A DNA stretch of 64,000 bases from Ypsolopha sequella (GCA_934047225.1 OW203997.1:1412417-1476416); one strand, 5' to 3'; counted from the stretch's first letter, positions 13,649 through 27,871 are shown. Translations and numbers: made by a program. The notes: generated by a model not told the origin, from the letters alone.

Positions 13649-16600
13649 CTTTATTATTTACTCTGGTCCAAAAACCCGAGGACCTTCTAGGGGTGGGGGG
13701 GGGCAACTGCAACGTCGGGCCGTACCTTGCTACACCCGTGGTAAACAGCACCATACCTTCATTTTATAAAACGTGATAGGTAATAGGTATGCATTTGTAA
13801 CGTAGCGTATGTAGAACTGAGGTCGGTTTCTAGGGTGTCATCGATCACGTTTACCATTTAAACAAAATGGCATACCTATATATCCATGTTGTGAGTCAGC
13901 CATACTCGTACAGTACAACTCACAACACAATGCCACGACTCACAGATATATCACATACAAAGCTAATTACTCGCTCTTTATCGAATGCATACAATATTAA
14001 CATGATAAATCATTCTTTCAAAGAATTTTAACCATAAACTATGCAGGATGCAGTCAAGTCATGTTCATGGATGCAGTACTTAGATAGCGAAAAGAAATGA
14101 AGTGAGTGATCTCGTGCCGGCCGGCGGCGCGGCCTGCCGCCGCCACTCCTACCTATTCAACGCGGCAGCAGGTTCCGTTAAATCACTAAATATTTTAACT
14201 TCGCTCCAATAACATCATTGTGAGTCGAGTAACACGAACATGAAACACTCACTGCATTAAAATGCCATTACGACCGATAACTACATAGAGCTATGTGATC
14301 GTAATAAAATCCTCGATCAGCCGTCGAAAACGACCCCTCTAGACAAATTATGTTCGATACGCTTTGAACATGAGCTTTACAAACTCTATAGAAAGCTTAC
14401 AAATGAAAAAGAAATACCTAAATAATGTAGGTAAGTAAATTATTTCTTACCAAGTTACTGTGGTAGAATAAAATTCTAGCGCTAACACGACACTCACTTC
14501 ACGAACGTCCGAGTGAGACTGGAAGTGGACTTGTTTTGTCTTCTTCTGCCACCGCGCCCGCGCCCGCTCGGTTACCGCTCCACCTCTAGATTACCAACCA
14601 AACTGTTTAAAATAGCCCTTACCGCTTCACATTAAAGTGGTCTTGAAGCTATATGGAGGGTGAAGATTGTCGGTCTGTACAAGCTATGACGGGGGTGGGA
14701 GCCTCGCTATACGATAAGGTGGCTGATTAATAATATTATCGTCTTTCTTATAAAATAAATGATTCATTTCAGGTAGGTCTATGTTTTTAATAACAATGGA
14801 TTGTGAGAACGTACTACATGCATCATCATCAGGTAAGTAGATAAGTATTATAGCTTTTATTTCATATGGGGCAAGCCCGCCCGCCATTGGCTTACCTACT
14901 TGTAATCTATTTACGTAGGTAAATATACTAGGTGTAATCCCTATCCGTAAGGTGTAATACGTACGGTTGTACGGGACTTAATCGGTAAGTAATCTGTAGT
15001 AGTAAAGTAAGTACTTACTAAAAAACACAAATTCTGTGATCTCTCCCATTGCGATCCCAATAACGATGTGTCCCGCCTGTCGGTCGTCCCCTTAAATAAA
15101 ATTATTTTTATCTACACTAGATACAAATTACGTTATTTTATTATGATTAGTTTAAGATTAGGCGTCACCTAAAGTTCATCAAAATCAGTGTGTAGTTTGT
15201 GTGCGGGGCAATCACTTAAGGCTCCAGTCCCCTAAAAATCAGTATTCTTGCAGAATTATCAGAAAAGAAAGATTGTATTTTAGTTAGTAAGAAAGCAATA
15301 AATAAAATACATTTTACGTTAATTTATACTATGGAATTTGAAGATTTCAAAACATATTTTCTCATTTACTTTAACGCTACTTTTAATAGGTTTTTAAGGC
15401 TTTAAACATACCTTTATTTATGTTCTACGCGTTGAGAGTCTCATTCATGCACACATGAAATTTGGCACAAAAAAAGCATTAATTTGCCTACATATTACAT
15501 TGCAAAAAAATATATAAAAAGTTTGAAATTGTTTAAAATATTTTCAAAACAAAAGTGAGAAAAATAAAAAATATCCTAAAAATACAATATGGGTATCAAA
15601 CTGTACACACTAAAAATTTGATTGTAAAAATATATACTTTTACTATATTTACTGGCACTGGTTTCGTGAAATCTTTAAAAAACAACAAAAATGTGTATGT
15701 CCAAAACTGGTTGACCGAAAAATATAAAAAAAAGGTCGATTATAGATCATAACTGGCCAATAACAGGAACACTATAGTGATTTAAAAAACGTTGAGCATA
15801 AATGAGAAATATAAAAAAAGTAAAAATATATATATATATTTATAAAAATACAATATGGGTGTCACATTGTAAATATTAAAAAGCTCATTGTAATAGTATA
15901 TAGTTTGGCTATATATTATTTGCATCTATTTCAAGAAATCCTTGAAAATCTATAAAAAAATGTATGTCCCCCCTTATCTCCAAAACTGGTGGACCGAAAA
16001 ATATGAAAAAAAATCATGGTAATATGCGTTTACGTGAGAGTTACAGGAAAAATAAAGCGGTTGAGAAATTCACGACAAAAAATGACAAAACTAAATTTAT
16101 CATCCACAATACGGAAACCTAGGTACACGAGTCTGACTCGCACTTGGCCAGCTTTTTTCAAGATGTTTGCGGTAGGCCGTTTTTTTGGGCGGTTTTAATT
16201 TAGTTTTCGGAGCTTTTATTAGTACCCTTAATTTTTACCATAAGTATCCGGTTATCGGGATAATACGTTAGCCGTTATCCCGATAGTAAAAATCTGCGTA
16301 AAATTGAATGCCCTAATTCGCTTAGATTAAGTTATGTTATGGTGTGTTTATTCGAAAACCATTTCAAGATTTAGGTTCAATAAGCCGTATTTTAGAAGTT
16401 GTGGTCTAAAAACCCACGGGGAAGGCATGACACAAATTTTATAACCGCACCGCTGTCGCCACGTTTTGGAATAACGTAGTTTTACCTAGTTAGTAAACAT
16501 ACGCAGCGTACACATAGATTCACCCGTCTTCATACAGCAAAATAACACCGTATTTCTATGAAGCTTAAATGTAAAATACCAAACACGTCATGGCACTGTG

Positions 16601-16744
16601 CCAAGCTATTACACGTGTGTGTTAAAAGCCATGACCAGCTGCCGTACTATAACACAGGTCCGTGTTGATAATGTTTGAAAAAATATACATTACGGCGTTA
16701 ATATTTTAACTCAATGTGTGACACTCTGTATAACCTGCAATGGA

Positions 16745-17160
16745 ATAGTAGTTTATGCTACAAGGGCGCAAAGGAATAAATTACGAGGACGATTTAAAAC
16801 ACGAGCGTAGCGAGTGTTTTAAACGTAACCGAGTAATTTATTGCTTTTACGCCCGTGTATCATACTACATTTTTCAATGCATAGTGTGAGGAAATGAAAA
16901 CAAATATAATCTTGTGAACTTTAAATTATAATTGGCTCAAAAGGACTGTATCCATAGCCGTTAAACGGTGTAAAAAAATTATAACGTCTATGGTACACAG
17001 GAAAGGCTGCAGGTTAGCCAACCATTGTAAATAAATAAAAAAAAAACATAATATTAAAGCCCTAGGGCAAAATAATCGACTTTCTGTTCGGTTTTGATGC
17101 ATAAAAAGTGGGCCTTTACGAGCACATGCATTGAAAAAAATATTGTTTAATTTCAACCCT
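16745..17160 (+). repeat. ~420-bp dispersed repeat with internal palindrome, copy 1
   Basis: Contains CTACAAGGGCGCAAAGGAAT, the palindrome AAAACACGAGCGTAGCGAGT-GTTTTAAAC, and GCATAAAAAGTGGGCC. The whole block recurs in reverse at 37150-37555. Confidence 0.8.
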
Positions 17161-17368
17161 ACTCGCTACAACGCTAAATATTTCATTGTGAAGTTGAAAA
17201 TTTATTTACCCCAAGGTTTATTCTGTAAATATCACAGTAAATACATGTTTAAATGACTTACGAGTGTAATGAAATTCTTTTGGATGTCTTATTTGCGTTA
17301 TTTGAGAAGTTAGAACAATTTGCCACGTTGCAATACACCATTTTTACAATATGTTTGTTCTAACGTGT

Positions 17369-17476
17369 TCGTTTGAGAAATGAGAGGCCCGCGGGTTATG
17401 TCTTGACGTATTGATCAAATCGGTGCGTCGCAGTCACGGCTTTCATGGCATTTCTATTCCTTAATAATAGTTCTGT
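17369..17476. repeat. Dispersed repeat, copy 2 of 2
   Basis: Matches 6146-6253, including GACGTATTGATCAAA and GGTGCGT.GCAGTCACGGC. Confidence 0.8.
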
Positions 17477-19590
17477 GAAAAAACCTCATTATGATAAATA
17501 TTTTTACTAAAAAGCTGCAACTTCCATTTGCCTTCGTTTGACGTCACTTGAGAAATGGCTGTTTAGAAATATGTCCTTTGCTATCAAGATAAATTTATAA
17601 TAACTTGCTTCTGACTGATTTGATAGCTGGATGACAGCTGAGTAGACAAACAGAGACGGACCACTTTTTTTTATAAGCAATCACACTTCACATTCAGTAT
17701 AATTTCTAAAATTCTCAAGTGACGTCATTTCGGAGAATTATTTAAAAAATAATGGTTAATTTATATACCAAAATAATGAAAACTATGTCCTAAAATGACG
17801 TAAACTCTCTGAAAAAAAAATTAGAAATTAAGCCATGGAAATTGTGCCTAAATATGAGATCGCTCTTACTGCTATCTATAACTCCAGGTAGATTTTTTAT
17901 TTTGGTTTTGTAAATTCATTTTGTTTATTCCAATTAACATACCAAACTTTGTAAATTACCGTTATTTGAATAATTAGAAATCATTACATGTCAAATTTTA
18001 AGTAATCGTACACTCATTTAATGAAGTAGAGCAACATTCACGAGCGGTCTCTAAGGTCTTAACGCAGCGGGGGGAGCGCCACTTCTAAAGCCTCAGGCAT
18101 TAGCTATGCCTCAGGTAAGATAAAAGCTAAATGTTGCAAAGAGAGTCCGGGGCCTTAAGCACAAAGTTATTTCACCACGTACCACACTGCGAGCCAATGA
18201 CTCACATGAGCGAGGGGAGGGAGGGCATGAAGCGAGAGGAGAGACACAAGTGTGCATGTGCTGTTAAAACCAACGGTTCTTTTTACTTTTTCAACCTTTA
18301 TACCAAAATGTGACCAAAATTATATTACGACTAGCTTTTGCCCCTGGCTCAGGCTCCGCTTGCGTAATGTTACGGATGGTTCGATAGGTACTCAAAGTGG
18401 GAATCCTTAGAGAGTGGATCTCGTGTCTGTAAGTCACAGACACTATTTAAGTATTGTACATATCCGTCGAGTCATTAAAAATTAGGTTCCTTTTCCTCGG
18501 TTACCTACCAACCTAACCTATCATTAAAATAAAAACTGAAGTTTCAAAATTACATACCTTCGGGGGCAGGTATTGAACTATTTACGAATTGTGACGTCAC
18601 TTCAGTGCGAACATATCCTTAGACAATCGGAATTCGATAGTATACGTTCATGATACTAGGTATCTGTTTTTGATGATAATTCGGATGATAGATAGCAACC
18701 GATTCAAAGATACAATTAGGCCCGCTGAATGATGCATGGCCAAAGATTTATAAATCTTTGTGCATGGCTACATTTACGAATAATTCAGAGCATGTGCCTA
18801 AAGTAAAACTATAGCAATACTTCATTATTATAATTTAGTTTAGTTATAAGATGCTCTTGCTAACGCATCATAATTATGTTTTGGTATGGTCCAATCCAAC
18901 TCCCAAATATTTCTTTTTAAGGCGATTACCTTCGCCAAATTAGCAGCTCGATATTTGTCACTACGAATATCAACGGAAACGACATTGAAATAACGTTCAT
19001 ATCTGCGCGCAATGCAAAGTGGCTGTTACGACGCTCGCTGCGTCCTTGAGAGGGCGAAATAGGAGAAAATTATACTTTTCACTTGGACGTGATTACTCGA
19101 TTGAATAATCTTATGTTATGTTTATAGCTATCAAGTTTATCTATTTATCAAAGCATAGATGAATTCAATCGACCAAGCCACTCAGGAGCAGTAGGGAATT
19201 TGAGGTCAAAAAACACCATTCAGTAAAAAAAAATATTCATGTAGAAGTTTTGGTGGTATGAAAAAGAAAACTGTTGCATATGTTGTCTAAGAGTTGATTA
19301 TTCATAATAAATTTTTTCATTATTTTTGGTTTGGCCATAAACGAGGAGTAGGCTTTAGAAAGTACCCATTTGGCAATGGTAAGGGCCTTAATAGATAGGT
19401 AGGTACTCGGTCGCCGGGTTGCATGCACCTAAATTATTTTGGAAACTTGACTCACCGCTGGGTTTTTTGACTCATCAGTCCGTCGTAACAGAATGTAAAC
19501 TTAAGGCTTGAATAAGCGTGGATTTGGTAAAATTGCGTATATTTAGCTCGATTTGTAGGCCAAACTGGCTACTAGAAAATTCTGGGAAAT

Positions 19591-19668
19591 ATACAAGGTG
19601 ACTTTTTGATCATCGTCCAAATTCATACTGGTGGCTTGGTAAGTGATCAGTATCATAGATCAATGACC
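19591..19668. mobile_element. Truncated MITE (family B)
   Basis: ATACAAGGTGACTTTTTGAT then CATCGTCCAAATTCATACTG matches the left end of the complete elements at 33373 and 54531; the other end is missing. Confidence 0.7.
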
Positions 19669-20473
19669 GGTCGGGCATAATAAAGTTATAAGTAATATGT
19701 GGATAAGTACAAGTGTTTTTTTAAAACAATGTTTTATAAATTCCAGCAACAATCAGTAGCATCTACTATGTTAAAACGGCAAGTACGGCCGAATTAATTG
19801 TTATACATAAAAAACTGAAGATCAAGTTCACCCAATTATCTGAACATTTATTGCACGTCATTTTAGACATGATTGTAGTGTAAATTATTAAAATTATTTA
19901 TTTGTTAGTTAGGATGTGTAAAAGGCCCTAGAAAATGCTTTACAGCGAAACCGGTCGGGCATAATAAAGTTGGATGGATGAAGTAATATTAATATGTGGA
20001 TAAGCACAAGTGTTTTTTTAAAACAATATATGTACTTAATCCATTGATTTTGTTTTGAGACTTAATCATGTTTTTCTGACGAATTAAGCCTTTATAGATT
20101 ATCGAAGTTTTATATCTTTACTCAAATAAATATATATAGGTATATCTGTAGGTACCTAATTTCATTCTGTACATTGAATTCGCTCGGACACGGAATATGC
20201 GTTTGAAATGAATCTTTCACACAATAAAAGATCTCATTATTATCTACAAAAAAGCCTTACTACTTTATTTCTGTATGTCTTAATGAAGCCACGAGTTCAA
20301 AATAGGTAACTGAAGTTTTGCGTGCGCGGCATCTGATTAGAGCAGGATAGAGTTAAAAAACAAACGCGTTAGAGCGGGACCGAATTTTAGCATAGTGCAG
20401 CCCCTTCATGTATTCTGTCTGAATTTTTGGCTCACTTGTTTACTAAACACCATCCGTGTTACTACAAAACGGT

Positions 20474-20536
20474 GTTTAAATCTGTTGTTGTCGCCTTTTC
20501 TTTCATATTGTAAAAGAGTGACAGCAACAGATTTAA
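20474..20536. repeat. Short inverted repeat
   Basis: TTTAAATCTGTTGTTGTCGC and GTGACAGCAACAGATTTAA flank an ~25-nt loop; possibly the core of a larger decayed element. Confidence 0.5.
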
Positions 20537-23069
20537 GAGTATGACATAGCCAAAACAAAAACCAGTTCCGGGCGTGGCTTATTCATGTTACGTTTGCGCG
20601 CGGGGGGAAATTCGTCCCGGTCTCTAAGCTCGCGTCACCATAGCAAAAATACGAATAGAGTGGACGAGGCAGGGTCAAAAATAATACGTATTTTATTTTA
20701 TCTAATTTATTAGTGTATTTCGATCATTGTCACACGGCATTGATCCTACTTGCTATCACGTCGGGATGTAAATTTATTATGGTCGGCTAAAAGTGGTTTT
20801 TTGAGTGTTTGATTTATCAGTTGACCCTCGGAACATTTCAGACACTCCTTTAGAGATACATAATAATATCGTGACGGTTAATTGTCACCATTACCCATTC
20901 TTTAAATATTTTTCGCCCGTTGAGCTGGCGAATAATAAAAAAAATTATAATAAACAAAGCTATCGCCACAATGAACAAACAGTAAATTATTAATCCCTTT
21001 AGAATAGAACAACATGGTTTTCATATTTTTTACATTATTTGTTCAACAATTCCTTTCTGTGTTGACTTTTAAATGCAAAATATTATCTCAAGTGTTCATC
21101 CCTACATTTTCATAGTGGGAAAATTTGTATGAAAAACGTAAAAAAAAAACGTAAAAACCTAAAACGTAATATAAATAAAAACGTCAAAAGTATGTTTTTA
21201 CAGCTCTATAGAGGGCCGTTAATATTGGTATTTATTAATTTTACCCAGAAAAAATTGTCTAGACAAACGGACAGACAGACAAACATAGGGATAACAAATT
21301 AATCCTAATAGAGTTTCATTGTTTTCATTTTGCGTAACAGAACCTGAACATGTACCGACAGGATTATCTACGATCTAATAATTTTGCCATGCACTGTAAA
21401 TATTTCAAAATAAATTTCTATATTTTAAATGCTTGGCGATTTATCCCAAGTAAGTGTACCTATATAATTTGCAAAAAACTTCACTTATTGGACCTGAAAT
21501 GGTGAGCCAATACTAGAGGGTAATTTCACGAAAAGGTCATTGACCTTTGATACAGATCTCAGTAAGTATAAGTAAATCAATTTGGGTTTCAATATTGATC
21601 AAAAAATTATTCTTTTATTATTTTCCCGCATAAAAGTATGAATTCATTCCAATTTTATTCAGTTTTGTTGTTATGACTATGGCACGATGTAGCTAAATCA
21701 CTCATACGCATATTTTTTTGAGTTTTTAACGGCAGGAATATGATGCTCCTCGAAATATTACTTTATAAAATTAATTTCAATGTGTTTTGAAGTAGTTTTG
21801 GGAGATATTTATAGCTTGCAAAAAAGGGCACAGGTTCCACGTCTTACGGGCGCCAACGCTAGGCGTAGACTGACAATATCTTGCTGCCGCTGACTGCATC
21901 AGTAGATTTACGTATTTTTGAAAAAAGGGGGTGCTTTTTTTGACCCGAATAACGTGGTATTTGGAAAATGAATAGATATCATTCACACTAATTTTATTAA
22001 AAAAAAACCAACAAAATCGCGAAAGCGATACCTGAAACAAAATCGATAAGAAGTGTGCAATAGAGGGTTACAAAAAAATTCATTGACAGTACAAATATGA
22101 ATCGATTAACGTGGTTTGTGGAAAATGAATACCTTAAAGTTCAACCAAAAATATGTATTTTTTTTTATGGCTATACGTAACCTAATTATTGCAACAAAAT
22201 CATCCGAAAGCTGACATTTTATTTCTGTTTGTATTATCGTTCCCCTTAAACACTGTCTAAAGTTAAAGTCCATAACCCACTTACCTGCTCTGCTCTAGGT
22301 CCGTATCAGCTGTTCGGCTTTGAAATCAACGATCTTTGACTTCCACGATCCCTTATTTCGAAATCCTTTCTCGAATGCTTAATCAAATATGAATCGTGTC
22401 CTCGTCAACTTTTGTGCCTAAGTGACTTTCTCAGAATGACCCCCCCCAAATGAAATCCTCCCTTGGTATAATATACATAGGTACTGATAATATTCTCTAA
22501 TGATATACTATAAATAAGACAGGTGGATAAGATATTTTGATATAGTTTTATTGGGGACACTATGACCTCTTACAGAGTCTTACAATAAAACCGCCAAAAC
22601 TGCCAATTGACAGCTGTGTGTTGCCAGCTGTCTCACAATGAATATCCCTACTTGACTATGATTATTTAAAATAACAAATACATGTAATAAAAACCTGTAA
22701 TAGCTAACAATACATACAGTTACACTGAGATCCGATTAGTTTTTGCATGTTCGAATATTCAATACCCCTGAAAAATCACTCTCTCAATTGTTTCTTTTGT
22801 TTTTATTGATTTGGACGGTGTCGGTCCGTCGCATCCTCAGAACATTTAAAATGTTCTGTGGTCGCATCGGTATGCGCGGGCGGATCCTTTTCATTGCATA
22901 CTGGTATTTAATTTTGTCGACATCAGTTTAAGGCGATGTGCGAAAAAAATACGAGTGTTTCTTTTCTGTGTATTTCATGAAATACACAGAAAAATTTCAA
23001 TAAATTTCTGGTATATGAATTTTGACTATATAATCTAGGGTTTTGAAATTGGAAAACATGTTTGGATAA

Positions 23070-23345
23070 ATTTTCCTCGATAGAAATAATTGTTGAAATG
23101 AGGTCTTCAAACACACCTTTTCTCTTGTTTTGACGAATAAGAACCATATACAGAACTCAAAACATTTTTTATTAGGTGTGTTTCAACAATATCTAGAGAT
23201 TTGATATTTGAAATTTTGCTAGCTACTTTAGTTTTTTTAATAAAAATATAAAACCAACTTTTTTCCCTTTTGCCCTGAATCCGCCCCTCTCGCACTGCGC
23301 GATTTTTCGCTTGGAGTGACAGTGACAAAAATAAAATTCGCATAG
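23070..23345 (-). repeat. Dispersed repeat family E, copy 2
   Basis: Minus strand reads GCGAAAAATCGCGCAGTGCG, AGAGGGGCGGATTCAGGGC and GAAGACCTCATTTCAACAAT, aligning with 50051-50415. Confidence 0.6.
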
Positions 23346-23380
23346 CCTCTTAAGTATGTATACCTGTACCAGTGGGTCTA

Positions 23381-23535
23381 CCGCGTAATTCTCATTTTCA
23401 TCAACATCAACTTGAAATTGAAATTTGACGTGCGTGCGACGACGCCCGCCTAACATGCCATCTCTTTTGCACGCGTTGAATTTCGCAAGCATTTGCTTGA
23501 AGTTGATACAAATGAGAATTACGCGGTAGAGCCAC
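23381..23535. mobile_element. MITE-like inverted repeat next to the 49-bp satellite
   Basis: TCTACCGCGTAATTCTCATT at the left and AATGAGAATTACGCGGTAGA at the right are perfect complements, with the inner arms (ATCAACTTGAA / TTGAAGTTGAT) also paired. The body is rich in CpG. Confidence 0.65.
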
Positions 23536-23600
23536 AGATTGCGGTTGGCCCATACTAGCTAAGTATTTTTCTCGGTGCAGTTCGGCGCCTGATCGCGCGG

Positions 23601-24450
23601 CCCAGAAGTTTTCAAGTTATGCCACGGATGGACTGACAGACACGTCTCCCTACCCAGTTTTTAAGTTATGCCACGGATGGACTGACAGACACGTCTCCCT
23701 ACCCAGTTTTTAAGTTATGCCACGGATGAACTGACAGACACGTCTCCCTACCCAGTTTTTAAGTTATGCCACGGATGGACTGACAGACACGTCTCCCTAC
23801 CCAGTTTTTAAGTTATGCCACGGATGGACTGACAGACACGTCTCCCTATACCCAGTTTTTAAGTTATGCCACGGATGGACTGACAGACACGTCTCCCTAC
23901 CCAGTTTTTAAGTTATGCCACGGATGGACTGACAGACACGTCTCCCTACCCAGTTTTTAAGTTATGCCACGGATGAACTGACAGACACGTCTCCCTACCC
24001 AGTTTTTAAGTTATGCCACGGATGGACTGACAGACACGTCTCCCTACCCAGTTTTTAAGTTATGCCACGGATGGACTGACAGACACGTCTCCCTACCCAG
24101 TTTTTAAGTTATGCCACGGATGGACTGACAGACACGTCTCCCTACCCAGTTTTTAAGTTATGCCACGGATGGACTGACAGACACGTCTCCCTATACCCAG
24201 TTTTTAAGTTATGCCACGGATGAACTGACAGACACGTCTCCCTACCCAGTTTTTAAGTTATGCCACGGATGGACTGACAGACACGTCTCCCTACCCAGTT
24301 TTTAAGTTATGCCACGGATGGACTGACAGACACGTCTCCCTATACCCAGTTTTTAAGTTATGCCACGGATGGACTGACAGACACGTCTCCCTACCCAGTT
24401 TTTAAGTTATGCTACGGATGGACTGACAGACACGTCTCCCTACCCAGTTT
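23601..24450. repeat. 49-bp satellite, 17 copies
   Basis: Unit carries AAGTTATGCCACGGATGGAC and TGACAGACACGTCTCCCTAC. Seventeen copies follow each other. Copies 3, 8 and 13 have GATGAACTG instead of GATGGACTG, and copies 5, 12 and 15 end CTATACCCAG with two extra bases. The last copy has GCTACGG. No coding potential is evident. Confidence 0.95.
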
Positions 24451-24582
24451 CCCAATGTTCTGGGACCTCACTCGATACATTTCTTTACATGCAAATAGCC
24501 AGCAGTGCTACGATCATTCGATGTAGTTCCATGATACAACTATGCGAATTTTAAACTATTTTCGCTCTGTAAAAAAATAAAT

Positions 24583-24723
24583 GAATCACATATTTCACAA
24601 ACCCCACAAGTCCCTTGAAACGACACAAGAAAAAATATAAATTACATTAAGTAATTGTCAATAAAATTTATTTTACTTATTTCATTTCAAGAGGCTTATG
24701 GGTTTTCTGAAATATGTGATTCA
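24583..24723. mobile_element. MITE-like inverted repeat right of the 49-bp satellite
   Basis: GAATCACATATTTCACAAAC at the left pairs with TTTTCTGAAATATGTGATTC at the right; the inner CCCTTGAAA / TTTCAAGAGG also pair. Confidence 0.6.
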
Positions 24724-24787
24724 AATATTGAATCACATTATTGCAAAAAAGGAACAAAAAAACGCTGCCAGATAGTCTATAGTCTAT

Positions 24788-24920
24788 GGGCCTGTTTCAC
24801 CACTTGCTGATAATGATAAGGGATGTCCAGAACATAAATTAAAAATGTAACAAAATGTTTCATGTGTTATGTGTATATATGTGTGTGGACACAAAACTAT
24901 CAGGTTCAGCAAGTGGTGGC
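24788..24920. mobile_element. MITE-like inverted repeat
   Basis: GGGCCTGTTTCACCACTTGC then TGATAA, mirrored by AGGTTCAGCAAGTGGTGGC. Confidence 0.6.
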
Positions 24921-26085
24921 TGTAAGGGTTATTAAAAAAAAGTCAAATTACTGAAAAAGTAAAATTTATTGAATTTTCTATAGTTTATTTTTTTAGATAT
25001 TTTTTTTAAAACAAGTTAACAATTTATGAGCACAAATCGTTCAACATTTGCAATCGAACTCGACTGAAGTTAGCGAACCATAAAATTATTTACATTTTTC
25101 GTTTTTATACTAAAGCAACTTAGCTATTTCCCAATAAATAGTTTTATAATTTGGAAAAATAATAAATCTCTTTTAAACAATACTCTTAAATTAGGAAAGA
25201 AAACAGTTAACATCCGGTAGGACAGTTAGGTGGGAAACAGTTATTATTTCAAAAGAAAATTGACGAAGCCTTGCACTGAATAGGTTTCATAAATATTAAT
25301 TAAATAAATCAAATTAATTATTTATATTTCTCTTTAGTTGCAATTATGATAGTGCTCATATAAATATTTTGACTGTAAAAATACTATTTATTTATTTATT
25401 TCTAGAAGCGTAAATTACATTAATCAACAACGCAATTTTTGAGGTTTTGTAGTACAACGATTTATTTACAACATTTTCGAAGATATTCAAAATGAAATAT
25501 GGAAAGGAATTTATTGCACAAAAATGGGAGTGGCCGGAGTGGGCGCATGATAATTGCATAAATAATTAAAAAAACCCAACACTTTCAAAACTATGACAGA
25601 AATTTTCGATAAGTATATTGTGTTTTCTTCACTACCCGATGCTAAAGCAGGTAACGGTAGGACATAATGGTCTTAGACTAGCTTTGAATGCACTTTCATC
25701 CATTAGACACCGAAACCTTCACTTGTCATCCATCATCATTACATTGATTTTAATTAACAACGCCCACTCCATCCCAAACAAAAACGAATCTCTCTCAACC
25801 AAAAATCGTCGTAAAATCGTTGCGCGCAAAACCAAGTTTGCCTACGAAAAGATAATATTTTTAATCAATTGTTTTCGCGTTTAAATTTTGTTGTATATCG
25901 CCGAAAAAAATACTTTTTCCAAATTCCTACTGCAGTGTTGGACATAATTATTAATAATTTCTACTTGAATTAAGACCATTTTAATTACCTCATTGGAATC
26001 AAAAGTAATGTATAACATTACTCGTACAAAGAATGTACTTTTCAAATAAACGCTATGATTTTTTTTTTAGTTAAAGGTGTTGATT

Positions 26086-26225
26086 CCGTGTAACACGACT
26101 TAACTTATTTGACAGGACTGAACTTAATTAACGCGTTCTGTCCTTGTGTTTCTAGAAAGAAAAAGACCGATTTAAACGCTTAATTAAATTTAGTCCTGTC
26201 AATTAAGTTAAACCGTGTTACACCG
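26086..26225. mobile_element. MITE (family A, copy 2)
   Basis: CGTGTAACACGACTTAACTT ... TTAAACCGTGTTACACCG; the inner TTTGACAGGACT and AGTCCTGTCAA also pair, as in copy 1. Confidence 0.7.
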
Positions 26226-26237
26226 AATCGACACTAT

Positions 26238-26673
26238 GGGATCATTCAACAATTACGTGATCACCGGAAGGGGGGGGGGGGGTCGGGTGCTTGTATATAC
26301 ATCTGGATTATTTGATTATTTGGGGTGGGGGGGGTTCCGAAAATAAATAAATTATATTTAAATATTTACATCCAAAAGTCTATAACTGGTAACACTAACT
26401 AGATGGAACGGGATTTCCCCTGCTATAGACAAACTGTGGAACAGTGTGAACAGATTCAGTATTTTATACTTTTTCGGCATATTTTATCGACTTTTCCAAG
26501 CATCAGTATTTTTATAGGTATATTGGAGGAAGTAAGTATTTTGGGTATATTTTAGGTAAAAAGTTATCAAAACTGTAGCGATCGTACGAAGCCCGGACGA
26601 AGATTACGTAATCAAGGCGAGGGGGGGGGGGGGTTAAAAACAAAATATTACGGCCAAATTGTTGAACGATCCC
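26238..26673. mobile_element. MITE with poly-G tracts
   Basis: Terminal repeats GGGATCATTCAACAATTACG and AATTGTTGAACGATCCC. Two G-runs of 14 bases lie in it (near 26268 and 26620). A related end, GGGCCGTCCAAATATTACAT followed by a C-run, is at 52117-52160. Confidence 0.65.
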
Positions 26674-27443
26674 TATTACAATATCTACCTATGACGAGGG
26701 GCCCAGAAGATATTTGAGAAATCATATCTATACTTCATTAAGCCAGCCGTGAGACAAAATGTAAACAAGCCATAAAACTTTATGTCACGTTTGATAATAT
26801 GAAATATTAATTTAAAAATAAAATGATCTAAGTATTCATGAAATATGTTTGCAAAAACTTTTAACAGTATTTTGTATGAGAAATAAAAGGGTTGCTTTCG
26901 GTCCTCATTATATTGAAACACATAAAAATATTTTTATTACTAAAAAAAATTTAAATTTAAATTTTAAATCTTACTATTTTTGCTTTGTTAAGTTAATAGT
27001 TGTGTTACGTTTTTTTTATTTAGTTTCTACTGTAGATACGTTTCCGTGGTTGTTGACACGTGTCGATAAACCCGGACTGAATAGCTCCCGCATTTTTTCT
27101 TCACCGCAGAGATAATCAGGGTACCGAGCCTCTGTTTACAGGCTTTGTAAAAGAAGGGAAAATAACAGGCCGCCTCAAATGTCCTCCCGTCATCAAGGCA
27201 ATGTATTATTGATAGATTTGACAACTCTTGACTTGAATGCGATACGCCGCGCCGCAAAGTACATTGTGTTTCAGAACCACTGTTCTCTTGTTCACATTTT
27301 GTCTCACGGCTGAAAGTATAGTTCGTTGTTGAGATTGTCAGGATCGCAAAGGAAACGAAAAGTTAATTTTGCTAAGTCAAATTTCGATTACAACCATCGA
27401 AATTTATAATAATTTCGTTGATTACAAGATTATCGATTTATGT

Positions 27444-27871
27444 ACAGGGTGATTTGTAATTCGACCTATTCCTTTAAAGGGGTTATACTAGGGATCATTT
27501 CCAACAAATAATGCCTATCAACTAGGGGTCGAAAATGATATTTTTTTTTCAAGTAAAACACGTCGATATTTCAAAAATTACAAAATAAAAAAGGTTTTCT
27601 TTCCAATTAAGACCTTTTAAATATGAGATTATGGGAATTCAGGGCACGTATTTTTTATAGATGATCACACATATATCATTGATCAAAAATATAATAAATA
27701 AGTGCTAAGAGAGGAATAGTTATTTTTGGTTATTAGTCTGAAAAATTGAAAAATAATATAAAAACCTTTGTAACTCGGAGACTATTCATTTTCTACACCT
27801 AGTTGATAGGACTTAATTTGTTGGAAATGATCTCTAGTTAAGAAATAGGTCGAATTACCAATCACCCTGTA
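27444..27871. mobile_element. ~428-bp MITE flanked by TA
   Basis: ACAGGGTGATTTGTAATTCG then ACCTATTCC at the left; TAGGTCGAATTACCAATCAC then CCTGT at the right; TA on each side suggests a Tc1/mariner-type TA target. Internal arms TAGGGATCATTTCCAACAAA and TTGTTGGAAATGATCTCTA pair. Confidence 0.8.

Larger units (their letters stand above)
13650..23070. other. Gene-free block with GC patches near 14.1 and 14.55 kb
   Basis: GC-rich words GTGCCGGCCGGCGGCGCGGC (14116) and CCACCGCGCCCGCGCCCGCT (14549) stand out and could mark an untranslated first exon or promoter, but no reading frame supports a gene. The rest holds repeats listed separately. Confidence 0.4.
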
